Shown here piece by piece: positions 19,017-26,200 of a stretch of 64,000 nt of DNA. The notes beneath the pieces were generated by a model. The model was not told the DNA's origin. It saw only the letters and a program-made list of their open reading frames with translations, and searched no databases. A program made the position numbers and the translations under genes. Numbering within the stretch: position 1 is the first letter of the stretch; each line of letters opens with the position of its first letter. This stretch comes from Sinomonas susongensis (GTDB lineage: Bacteria; Actinomycetota; Actinomycetes; Actinomycetales; Micrococcaceae), in NCBI RefSeq assembly GCF_005877005.1, contig NZ_SSNH01000010.1, forward strand, positions 59,507 through 123,506. The letters run 5' to 3'.

Positions 19017-19520
19017 GTGGATGGACCCGCTCTCGCAGCCCTACTGACCGGTCTCGCCCTCGCCGTCGCGGTGGTCGGAACCATCGTGCCGGTCCTTCCC
19101 GGAAGCGTGCTGGGGATCCTCGCGCTCCTCGAGTGGGCCCTGTTCGGCCGCTCCGGCTCGGCCGGGTGGATCGTCTTCGCCATCGGCACCGTGCTGTTCG
19201 CGGCCGGAATGGCGGCGTCCTACGTCATCACAGGCCGGAAGCTCGCCGCCCGGCAGGTCCCGAACAGCTCGATCCTCGCGGCGGCGGTCGTGGGCGTCGT
19301 GGGGATGTTCGTCGTGCCGGTGCTCGGCCTGTTCATCGGCTTCGCCGTGGGGCTCCTCGGGAGCGAATGGGTGCGGACCCGGGACTTCCGGTCCGCGTCG
19401 TCGTCCTCGCTCGCGGCCCTGAAGGCCCTCGGCATAGGCCACCTTGTGGAGTTCGCCTGCGCGGCCACGGCTGTCACGATCTGGGTGATTGCCGCTTGGG
19501 TCTACTTCTCGTCGCGGTGA
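19017..19520 (+). CDS. DUF456 membrane protein
   Basis: 167 residues with four or five hydrophobic segments. The family hallmarks are the first helix with PVLPGSVLGILA and the glycine-rich later helices (VGMFVVPVLGLFIGFAVGLLGSEW). DUF456 proteins are small integral membrane proteins of unknown role; the glycine-zipper-like helices suggest oligomerisation. The GTG at 19017 follows a -10-like box by 8 nt. The next gene starts within 20 nt of its stop, so they are probably cotranscribed. Confidence 0.85.
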   Translation: MDGPALAALLTGLALAVAVVGTIVPVLPGSVLGILALLEWALFGRSGSAGWIVFAIGTVLFAAGMAASYVITGRKLAARQVPNSSILAAAVVGVVGMFVVPVLGLFIGFAVGLLGSEWVRTRDFRSASSSSLAALKALGIGHLVEFACAATAVTIWVIAAWVYFSSR

Positions 19521-19534
19521 GCACCTTCGTTAGC

Positions 19535-20461
19535 ATGGAGGCCATGGCTTCCAGCGAGGTGGACCGCCTGCATTCGTTTCACGACCAGCGTGTCCTCACG
19601 CCCTTCCGCGGCGTGAGGGTGTCCACGCCTGTCCACGGGGTCCTGGACCGTTTCTCCCGGCGGCCGGGCAGCCCCCGCCTGAGGAGGTTCCCTCCCAAGA
19701 CCGAGCGGGCCGTGTTCGACGCCGTCTTCCGCTCCCAGGAGCCCGAGCGGCTCGTGGTCCTGGCCCACTCGCATGCCGGGTGGTCGGGGCTCTGCTACGT
19801 CATGGCAGGGCTGCTCGCGTACCGGGAGCATCAGCACGCGCAGGCGGCTGAACTCCTCCAGCGCGGACTCGCGGGCGAGAACGAGCACGCCGCGGCGCAG
19901 TTCGCCGCCGACTACCTCGGCGCCTGGTCGCAGTGGGTCGAGCTGTCTGAGGGCGTGAGCGTCGAGGTGCTGTTCAGCGAGGAGGCGGTGTGCCTCGCGC
20001 TCGCCCACAGCCTCCGCGAGATCGGCCACCCGGCTGACGCCCTCGGTGCCCTGGCCCCGCTTCCGCCCTCTCTGCCGACCTCGCTCGCGGCCGCCCGGCT
20101 CGCCGAGATCCTCGGCCGGCCCGCGGACGTCATCTCATGGACCGAGGGGCTCACGAATCGCGACGACCTCGCCGCCGCCCTCCTCCTGCTGAGGGCAAGG
20201 GCTCTCCGTTCCCTCGGCCGCCGGGCGGACGCCCAGGATGCGGTGCGAGAGGTGACGCGCCGCCGTCGTACGTCGGTCCTGCTGCGCCAAGCGGCCCTGA
20301 CCGAGCGAGCCCTGCTGCTCGTCGGCCTCGGGCGCCGCTCCCCGCTGCGGAAGATGCACGGCGGCGGGCGGCTCCCCGACACGAAGCGGACGCGGGACGA
20401 GGAGGTGCGCGAGCTCTGGCTCCGCGACTTCGAGCGGCTCGCGGGGGAGCGCCCGGAATAG
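19535..20461 (+). CDS. unknown protein with helical-repeat character
   Basis: About 308 residues from ATG 19535; GTG 19517 (overlapping the DUF456 stop) and ATG 19544 are also in frame. Ala/Leu-rich helices such as YREHQHAQAAELLQRGLAGE, FAADYLGAWSQWVE and ALLLLRARALRSLGRRADAQ recall TPR arrays. The C-terminus is basic and mentions no catalytic motif I know. A cytoplasmic scaffold-like role is a guess. A strong hairpin follows. Confidence 0.75.
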   Translation: MEAMASSEVDRLHSFHDQRVLTPFRGVRVSTPVHGVLDRFSRRPGSPRLRRFPPKTERAVFDAVFRSQEPERLVVLAHSHAGWSGLCYVMAGLLAYREHQHAQAAELLQRGLAGENEHAAAQFAADYLGAWSQWVELSEGVSVEVLFSEEAVCLALAHSLREIGHPADALGALAPLPPSLPTSLAAARLAEILGRPADVISWTEGLTNRDDLAAALLLLRARALRSLGRRADAQDAVREVTRRRRTSVLLRQAALTERALLLVGLGRRSPLRKMHGGGRLPDTKRTRDEEVRELWLRDFERLAGERPE

Positions 20462-20483
20462 CAGCAGCGCCTCCGCAGACGCC

Positions 20484-20530
20484 GAGGGCCCCTGATCCGA
20501 CCGCATCGTGCGGTCAGGTCAGGGGCCCTC
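20484..20530 (+). terminator. strong intrinsic-type hairpin
   Basis: The outer arms GAGGGCCCCTGA (20484-20495) and TCAGGGGCCCTC pair perfectly; inner arms GACCGCA and TGCGGTC close a 3-nt loop. It ends the DUF456 operon. Confidence 0.8.
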
Positions 20531-20708
20531 AGCTGTGTGAACAAGAAGCTGCGAATGCGGCCGGGCCGGTGGGTGCCCGTTGGTCCGGCTCCCTGACGGT
20601 GGTGTGCGGCGGGGCCGTAGCCTGGCTCAGCGGTCTCGTGAACCGTCGAGCGGATTGCCAGCATTCCAGCAGTTGAGGAGCACTCCGTGCAATAGTCTCG
20701 GGATAGAC

Positions 20709-20723
20709 TGGTCGATCTGACCA
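20709..20723 (+). promoter_or_regulatory. candidate operator of the Lrp-family gene
   Basis: TGGTC-GATCT-GACCA, a perfect 5-bp inverted repeat 26 bp before the start codon. Lrp/AsnC regulators often autoregulate through such sites. Confidence 0.35.
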
Positions 20724-20749
20724 ATGTCGATGTCCTCGTTGTAGGAGAA

Positions 20750-21220
20750 GTGATCAGATTGCCGCAGATCGATGCGACCGACCGGAGGATCCTGCTCGCG
20801 CTCGACGCCGACCCCCGCATGCCGATCATGGTCCTGGCCCAGCGCCTCGGACTGGCGCGGGGCACGGTTCAGGCCCGGCTCGAGCGCATGACGACGAGCG
20901 GCGCCCTCCGCCCGCACAGCACGCGGGTCGATGCGACCGCGCTCGGCCGCGGCGTCTCCGCAGAGGTCGCGGCCGAGCTCGACCAGAGCCACCTCGACGA
21001 GGCGATTGCGGCACTGCGCGAGATCCCCGAGGTCCTCGAATGCCTCGCCCCTGCGGGCGACACGGATCTCCTGATCCGCGTCGTCGCGACGAGTCCCGAT
21101 GATCTGTACCGCGTCTCGGAGGAGATCCGCCTGTGCCCCGGGATCACCAGGACTTCGACCCGGATGATCCTTCGTACCGTCATCCCGTACCGGACGACGG
21201 CGCTCCTCGCCGAGGGCTGA
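20750..21220 (+). CDS. Lrp/AsnC-family transcriptional regulator
   Basis: 156 residues. The N-terminal helix-turn-helix reads IDATDRRILLALDADPRM then LAQRLGLARGTVQARLERM; the C-terminal RAM (alpha-beta) domain has GVSAEVAAEL, EVLECLAPAGDTDLLIRV and CPGITRTSTRMIL. These regulators respond to amino acids and often control adjacent transport or catabolic genes; no such gene is beside it, so it may act in trans. GTG 20750 is preceded by GGAG. Confidence 0.93.
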   Translation: MIRLPQIDATDRRILLALDADPRMPIMVLAQRLGLARGTVQARLERMTTSGALRPHSTRVDATALGRGVSAEVAAELDQSHLDEAIAALREIPEVLECLAPAGDTDLLIRVVATSPDDLYRVSEEIRLCPGITRTSTRMILRTVIPYRTTALLAEG

Positions 21221-21239
21221 GCGGCTGGCAGGCTCGGCG

Positions 21240-21710
21240 TCAGCCAGCCTTGACGAGGGGCTGGGTACCTGTGCGGGGCGGGGTGCGGTCCGAGAAGGCG
21301 AGCGTGAGGCCGCCCTTCTCCGCGACAGCCTTTGCGCGGGCCGCGGGCGACATCTCGGCCTCCGTCGAGGCTGCCCGGCGCATGCGCTCGGCCTCCTCGG
21401 CCTTGGCGGCAGCCGCTGCGTGCTCAGCCTGCTGCCGCGAGGCCGCGAGGATCGCGTCCGCCTTGGCGAGCACGGCGTTCCGAACGTGCGCCGGCGTGGT
21501 GTCCTCGACCGCCGTCGTCTGCTCGGGCCGGTACACGAACAGGCGCGAGCCGAGCTTGACGAGGGAGATGAAAGTCTGCGCAACCCCCGCGACGAGCATG
21601 GTTCCGACGAGCGAGACGAAGATGATGAGCAGCATGAGGCCCCCGATCATGAGCGTGCCGCCATACACGAGGTTTGCCACAACGGTTCCGTCGTCCACGC
21701 TGTCTCCCAT
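21240..21710 (-). CDS. single-TM protein with Ala/Glu-rich helical tail, unknown
   Basis: About 156 residues from ATG 21710; GTG 21698, with GGGAG six nt upstream, is an alternative, and the frame is open further upstream. One long hydrophobic stretch (MIGGLMLLIIFVSLVGTMLV) is followed by an amphipathic, Ala-rich coiled-coil-like region (AASRQQAEHAAAAAKAEEAE). The layout suggests a membrane-anchored cytoplasmic helix. No family recognised. Confidence 0.6.
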   Translation of the reverse strand: MGDSVDDGTVVANLVYGGTLMIGGLMLLIIFVSLVGTMLVAGVAQTFISLVKLGSRLFVYRPEQTTAVEDTTPAHVRNAVLAKADAILAASRQQAEHAAAAAKAEEAERMRRAASTEAEMSPAARAKAVAEKGGLTLAFSDRTPPRTGTQPLVKAG

Positions 21711-21853
21711 CCCCAGAGAAGTGTGCAAGGAAAGCCCTGAGTGCCGACCGCGCCCCGGGACAAGATCCATTGTTGCGTACCCCGTCAGGTGGTTTTCAAC
21801 GGTATGACTGGGATGTTGTGGAAAAGCAATGGAGCCGTTATCCAACGTGACAT

Positions 21854-22960
21854 ATGTCTCGCAGGGGAAGTGAAGCCGACCACATTTCCAGTCGAGAGGG
21901 GAACAAGACCCGCGGTCCCGCGGTTGCCCAGACTGTGACTGCGCTTTCCGTCCTCGACCTCGCCCCCATCGTCCAAGGCTCCTCCGTCGCGGATGCCCTC
22001 TCGAACGCCACGCTCTTCGCGAAGGCCATCGAGGAGGCCGGCTACGAGCGGCTCTGGTACGCGGAGCACCACAATACCGAGGCGCTCGCCTCGAATGCGA
22101 CGGCCCTGCTCATCGCGAACGCGGCGGCGAACACGCAGACCCTTCGGATCGGCTCGGGCGGGATCATGCTCCCGAACCATTCGCCCCTCGCTGTCGCGGA
22201 GGCCTTCGGCACGCTCGCAAACCTCTACGGTCCGCGCATCGACCTCGGACTCGGCCGGGCGCCGGGCACGGATCCGCGGACTGCCGCGATCCTCCGGCGG
22301 GGCGCGAGGGACGACGACGAACAGCACTTCGCGCGGAGCATCCAGCTGCTCGCGTGGTACTTCGGGGAACAGGAGGACGATGCCGAGTCCGTCCAGCTCT
22401 CCTTCGGCGTGCACGCGGAGGTCGCGCGCAACACCCACGTCCCGCTGTGGGTCCTGGGCAGCTCGACGGCCGGTGCGGCGATCGCGGGCCAGCTCGGCCT
22501 CCCCTACGCGGCGGCCAGCCACTTCGCGCCGTTCCAGCTGAGCGAGGCGATCTGGACGTACCGCCAGATGTTCAACCCTTCGGCTCCTACCGCCCAGATC
22601 GAGGAGCCCTACGTCATGGCGGGCGCCAACCTCATGGTCGCCCCCACCCACGAAGAGGCCGAATACCTGTTCACGTCGCACCAGCAGATGTTCCTCGGGA
22701 TCCGCCGCGGCGAGCGCGGGCCCATCAGGCCGCCGGTCCGCGAAATGGACTGGGCGCCCCACGAGCAGCAGATGGCCGAGTCCGCCCTGCGCGTCTCCGC
22801 CGTCGGTACCCCCGCCGAGGCGGCCGAGTTCCTCAGGACCTTCGCGGCCTCGTATGGTGTGGACGAGATCATCCTGACGGGCTATTCTCACGACCCCCGC
22901 GTGCGTGAGCGGAGCTTCCGCCTTCTCGCCGAGGAGTGGGGAATGGTCCCCGCAGCCTGA
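21854..22960 (+). CDS. LLM-class flavin-dependent oxidoreductase
   Basis: A luciferase-like monooxygenase of the single-chain group (MsnO8/YhbW type): SVLDLAPIVQGSSVADALSN, YERLWYAEHHN, IGSGGIMLPNHSPLAVAE, IDLGLGRAPGTDP and PLWVLGSSTAGAAIAGQLGLP are the usual FMN-binding and barrel blocks. The long form is 368 residues, but the first 25 or so are unlike the family; the real start may be GTG 21935, just before TALSVLDLAP. Reduced flavin with oxygen, or F420, is the expected cofactor; the substrate is unknown. Confidence 0.9.
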   Translation: MSRRGSEADHISSREGNKTRGPAVAQTVTALSVLDLAPIVQGSSVADALSNATLFAKAIEEAGYERLWYAEHHNTEALASNATALLIANAAANTQTLRIGSGGIMLPNHSPLAVAEAFGTLANLYGPRIDLGLGRAPGTDPRTAAILRRGARDDDEQHFARSIQLLAWYFGEQEDDAESVQLSFGVHAEVARNTHVPLWVLGSSTAGAAIAGQLGLPYAAASHFAPFQLSEAIWTYRQMFNPSAPTAQIEEPYVMAGANLMVAPTHEEAEYLFTSHQQMFLGIRRGERGPIRPPVREMDWAPHEQQMAESALRVSAVGTPAEAAEFLRTFAASYGVDEIILTGYSHDPRVRERSFRLLAEEWGMVPAA

Positions 22961-23007
22961 CCGCTCGGCGTCTTGCGCGGGCCGGACGGCGGCGGTTACC
23001 ACTAGGG

Positions 23008-23256
23008 ATGCGCGATGAGCAGCTCGCCGTCCCTGCCTACCGGACCATCATGGCCCGCCTCCGGGACCTGCAGCAGCGGGGTTCGCCCCAGCAGCGGGTC
23101 GAGGCCGAGATGTGGCAGCCCATCGCGGCGAACCACCGTCCCTCGGGCCAGTACACGGGCCAGCCGTGCAGCAAGTGCGGGGATCCCTGGCCTTGCCTGG
23201 CGATCCGCGAGATGGTCGCCGGAGGGTTTGTTCCTCCGATGCGGGCGGAGACCTAG
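23008..23256 (+). CDS. small Cys-containing protein, unknown
   Basis: 82 residues. Basic helical start (YRTIMARLRDLQQRG) and a short Cys cluster CSKCGDPWPC that could bind zinc, followed by LAIREMVAGG. It follows the flavin oxidoreductase by 47 bp in the same direction. Small proteins with HxxxG-CxxC-x5-C patterns are common in actinobacteria but uncharacterised. Modest confidence that it is expressed. Confidence 0.6.
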   Translation: MRDEQLAVPAYRTIMARLRDLQQRGSPQQRVEAEMWQPIAANHRPSGQYTGQPCSKCGDPWPCLAIREMVAGGFVPPMRAET

Positions 23257-23304
23257 CCCGCTGCGGGTGTGCCGAGGGTTCTGGGCCGGAGGGATTGCGT
23301 CGCG

Positions 23305-23934
23305 TCAGCGACGCCGCACGAGCCCTATCGTCATCGTGAACCCGAACTCGCGCCAGATCTCCCCGTCGTCCCATTCCCCGGGCACCGACTCGGCGCGCAG
23401 CTCGAGGACCGAGCCGATCCGCAGGAGCGTCAGCACCGTGCGCTGGCCCTGGGCGAGGGAACCGGCGACGGCGGCAGTCGAGCCGTCGTACGTCTGCACT
23501 GCGAGCGCCCCGGAGCCAGCGATGAAGAGCGCCCGCCGCAGCTCCCGCACGTGCCGCAGCGCGACGACAGCGTCCCGGTTCACGTAGCCCACAAGCGGGC
23601 GGCCTCCAGCGGTCTGGAGGATCGTCCCGATCTGCTCCCGGTGCACGCTCTGGGCGCCCGTGACGCGCATGTTGTCCTCCCACGCCGTGCCGCGCGACCC
23701 CGTGACGAAGAGCGAGCCGATCGCCGACTGCCTCGGGTTCAGTCGGACGACGGCGTCCCTTTCCGTGAGCTGAGGCAGGACGCCGAACCCTGGGGCCGGG
23801 TAGAGCCGCGGTTCGGGGGGCATCGAGGCAAAGCCCGCGCCGCCCGCGCGGGGGAGGGTCAGGCCGTCGTCGTGCTGGCCTGGGGGGAGGCGGCGGGTGA
23901 GGTACGGGAAGTCGAGGGGGTGCTGTTCGGGCAT
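23305..23934 (-). CDS. TerD-operon partner protein, unknown
   Basis: 209 residues, third gene of the TerD operon. The start ATG shares a base with the terD stop (TGATG). The protein has no membrane segment; it is beta-rich by eye (AVVRLNPRQSAIGSLFVTGSRG, TILQTAGGRPLVGYVNRDAVVALR, GALAVQTYDGSTAAVA). I do not recognise a named domain. Co-translation with terD argues that it works with it in a cytoplasmic stress-response complex. Confidence 0.75.
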   Translation of the reverse strand: MPEQHPLDFPYLTRRLPPGQHDDGLTLPRAGGAGFASMPPEPRLYPAPGFGVLPQLTERDAVVRLNPRQSAIGSLFVTGSRGTAWEDNMRVTGAQSVHREQIGTILQTAGGRPLVGYVNRDAVVALRHVRELRRALFIAGSGALAVQTYDGSTAAVAGSLAQGQRTVLTLLRIGSVLELRAESVPGEWDDGEIWREFGFTMTIGLVRRR

Positions 23935-24515
23935 CACACATCCAGCCCGAACTCGGCGCCGACTCCCGCGAGCCCGTTCTCGTACGTGCGGCCGAGGGCG
24001 CGGAACGCCCAGCCGTCCTCGTAGCGGTACAGCTCGCCGCACACCACGGCCTGAGCCTCCTCGGGGTTTGCCGGAGAGGCATCGAAGCGCACGAGCTCCG
24101 AGCCGTCCGGACGCACGACGCGCAGGTGCAGCCCCTCGACGCGGGCGAAGGAGCCGCTTCCCCGGACCTCCGGGTCGATGTAGGTGACGAACGCGATGCG
24201 GGCGACGTCGGGTGGCACCTGGGAGAAGTCGACGTCCACCTGCTCGGCATCGGCCGGGCGTCCGGCCGCCGCGGCCCCGGAATCGGGGGCGGCGAAAGCG
24301 ACGCCGGGCGACGCCGTCGTGAGCTGGTTGAAGAACACGAGGTGCTCGGGAGTCAGGGCCCGCCCGTCGTCGCCGCAGAGGATGGCGAGCGGCACCGGCT
24401 CCGGCTGCGGTCCCATCGCCGACTCGACCGTCCAGCCCATGGCCACCATGACCCCGGTCAGAGCCGGGTCCTGACCCGTGAGCGCTACGCTCTCCCCGGC
24501 CCCCAGCGTTCCCAT
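23934..24515 (-). CDS. terD: TerD-family stress protein
   Basis: 193 residues. The TerD fold is recognised from VMVAMGWTVE, LVFFNQLTTASPGVAF, VDVDFSQVPPDVARIAFVTYI and the C-terminal block AVVCGELYRYEDGWAFRALGRTYENGLAG. TerD proteins bind calcium and act in tellurite, phage and stress responses. Here the usual acidic calcium-site string (GDDE) and DLDxS segment are poorly conserved, so calcium binding is doubtful. It is the middle gene of three joined by TGATG overlaps. Confidence 0.88.
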   Translation of the reverse strand: MGTLGAGESVALTGQDPALTGVMVAMGWTVESAMGPQPEPVPLAILCGDDGRALTPEHLVFFNQLTTASPGVAFAAPDSGAAAAGRPADAEQVDVDFSQVPPDVARIAFVTYIDPEVRGSGSFARVEGLHLRVVRPDGSELVRFDASPANPEEAQAVVCGELYRYEDGWAFRALGRTYENGLAGVGAEFGLDV

Positions 24516-25033
24516 CAGTGCGCCTCCTTCGCCCCGGGGTGGATGCGGACGCCGTCGACGTCGAACCTGTCCCGCAGGAAGCGGCCGTGGGCGCTCAGCT
24601 CCGCGATTGCGCCGGTGCGCACCTGGTGGTCGAGGTCGAGGGCGGTCGCGTAGAGGATGTCGAGCTGTTCGAGGAGCTTCTCCGTCTCGGGGCTCGTGTC
24701 TGTCTGCGTCTCGGGCGGGAGGGCTCGGTAGACGCGGAGCGACGTCGGCAGGTAGTCCGAGGCGATCGCGTCGAGGAGAACGCGCTGCTCGGTGGAGGCG
24801 CCATGCTCCGCGACGTAGGCGAGGAGGAGGCGCAGGACGTCGTCGATCTGGCGCATGTGCGACGTCGCAAGCGGGGGCAGGAGGGAGCCCGCCCGCCGGA
24901 TCGAGCTGCGCAGCTCGGCGAGCGCCTCGCGAGTCCGCTCGAGCTCCTGGGCCTGCGTCATGGGGAGGTCATCGTCGAGGGCGCGCTCTGGTTCCCGCCC
25001 GTTGCCGAAAAGCGAGCCGAAGAACTTCGCCAT
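24515..25033 (-). CDS. TerD-operon helical protein, unknown
   Basis: 172 residues, first gene of the TerD operon. The N-terminus MAKFFGSLFGNGREPE resembles a short membrane-associating start; the rest is helical with coiled-coil potential (QAQELERTREALAELRSSIRRAG, TEKLLEQLDILYATALDLDHQV). Its stop overlaps the terD start. The ATG at 25033 lies 6 nt after TATCGT (25040-25045), suggesting leaderless expression. It is divergent from marR, and a palindrome lies between them. Confidence 0.75.
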   Translation of the reverse strand: MAKFFGSLFGNGREPERALDDDLPMTQAQELERTREALAELRSSIRRAGSLLPPLATSHMRQIDDVLRLLLAYVAEHGASTEQRVLLDAIASDYLPTSLRVYRALPPETQTDTSPETEKLLEQLDILYATALDLDHQVRTGAIAELSAHGRFLRDRFDVDGVRIHPGAKEAH

Positions 25034-25039
25034 GGACTC

Positions 25040-25045
25040 ACGATA
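25040..25045 (-). promoter_or_regulatory. -10-like box of the TerD operon
   Basis: TATCGT on the minus strand, 6 nt before the ATG at 25033. Confidence 0.4.
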
Positions 25046-25081
25046 GCCTCTCGGCCTGAGTAGTGGCCGTGCCCCAAGACC

Positions 25082-25109
25082 TGAAGGCAAACTGTGAAGG
25101 TTGCCTTCA
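25082..25109 (+). promoter_or_regulatory. candidate MarR operator between the TerD operon and marR
   Basis: TGAAGGCAA (25082-25090) and TTGCCTTCA (25101-25109) form a perfect 9-bp inverted repeat with a 10-bp spacer, 20 bp before the marR start. The repeat centres are about two helical turns apart, suiting a MarR dimer. Confidence 0.55.
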
Positions 25110-25128
25110 CTTGTGCTTGAATGGAGGG

Positions 25129-25566
25129 GTGGGAGACGCAGCAGCTGCAGCACAGGTGGCGGTGGATCTGCGCGGAGTGCTCGGCCGGCTCAACCGGCGG
25201 CTCCGCCAGCAGGCCGACGTGGGCGACCTCACGCGTTCCCAGCTCAACGTCATCTCCCACCTCGAACGCAAGGGGCCCACGACCGTGAGCGACCTCGCCC
25301 GCGCCGAAGGGATGCGCCCCCAGTCGATGGGGGCTACCGTCGCCGCCCTCGAGGACGCAGGTTTCCTACGCCGAGACCCCCACCCCGCCGACCGCCGCAA
25401 GACGGCCATCTCGCTCACCGACTCCGCCCGCGAGCAGATCGCCGCGAGCCGCCTGGTCCGCCAGGACTGGCTGCAGCGCGCGTTGAGCCGCGAGCTCACG
25501 GACGAGGAGCTCGAGCAAGTCCACAGAGCCGTCGGACTGCTCTCGCGGATAGTGGGCAACCTCTGA
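25129..25566 (+). CDS. MarR-family transcriptional regulator
   Basis: About 145 residues from GTG 25129; the frame is open upstream, but the operator lies there. The winged helix is classical: LTRSQLNVISHLERKGPTTVSDLARAEGM, then RPQSMGATVAALEDAGFLRRDPHPADRRKTAI with the DRR wing. The following genes encode an isochorismatase-fold hydrolase and an MFS exporter in the same direction, so it probably represses that module, induced by a small aromatic or drug-like ligand. The palindrome upstream suggests autoregulation and possible control of the divergent TerD operon. Confidence 0.9.
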   Translation: MGDAAAAAQVAVDLRGVLGRLNRRLRQQADVGDLTRSQLNVISHLERKGPTTVSDLARAEGMRPQSMGATVAALEDAGFLRRDPHPADRRKTAISLTDSAREQIAASRLVRQDWLQRALSRELTDEELEQVHRAVGLLSRIVGNL

Positions 25567-25615
25567 ATGGCCGACCTCAAGAAGTCAGTTCAAACCCAGC
25601 CCGAAGGAGTCCCGC

Positions 25616-26200
25616 GTGACCATCTCTACCCTCGATGCCCAGACTGCCCTCGTCGTCATCGACCTCCAGAACGGGATCGTCAACAGCCCACAGCCCCCCG
25701 CGGACGGCGCGAGTGCCCCTCAGACCGCCGACGTCGTCTCACGCTCGAAGGCGCTCGCTGCCGCGTTCCGCGCCCAGGGCCTGCCCGTCGTCCTCGTGAA
25801 CGTCGCGGGCTCCCCGGCGGGCCGCAACGAAACACCGCGCCGACTTCCAGCCGACATCCCCGCCGAGTTCTTCGCCCTGGTCGACGGGCTGGCCGAGTCC
25901 GAGGACGACATCCTCGTGACGAAGCGCAGCCTCGGCGCGTTCGCCACGACTGACCTCCACGACCGACTCCGCGAGCGAGGCGTGACCCAGCTCGTGTTCA
26001 CGGGCATCTCCACGAGCGTCGGGGTCGAGTCGAGCGCGCGCCACGCATACGACCTCGGCTACAACGTGGCGTTCGCGGTCGACGCCATGACGGACCGGAG
26101 CGCGGCCGCGCACGAGAACTCCGTCAGCACCGTCTTCCCGCGGCTCGGCGAGTCCGGAACCACCGAGGAGATCCTCGGCCTCCTCGCCGACCGGAAGTGA
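25616..26200 (+). CDS. isochorismatase-fold hydrolase
   Basis: 194 residues with the Rossmann-like fold of the isochorismatase superfamily. Asp in LVVIDLQNGIV and Lys in LVTKRSLGAF match the catalytic triad, but the position that is Cys in cysteine hydrolases (nicotinamidase, N-carbamoylsarcosine amidase) is Gly in TSVGVESSARHAYDLGYNV. EntB-type isochorismatases also lack the Cys, so an amidase reaction through a thiol is unlikely. It starts at GTG 25616, between marR and an MFS gene, and overlaps the latter by GTGA. Confidence 0.9.
   Translation: MTISTLDAQTALVVIDLQNGIVNSPQPPADGASAPQTADVVSRSKALAAAFRAQGLPVVLVNVAGSPAGRNETPRRLPADIPAEFFALVDGLAESEDDILVTKRSLGAFATTDLHDRLRERGVTQLVFTGISTSVGVESSARHAYDLGYNVAFAVDAMTDRSAAAHENSVSTVFPRLGESGTTEEILGLLADRK

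Noticed and set aside
25616..26200. Nicotinamidase or other cysteine hydrolase
   Set aside because: The nucleophile position is Gly, so a thiol-based amidase reaction is not supported.
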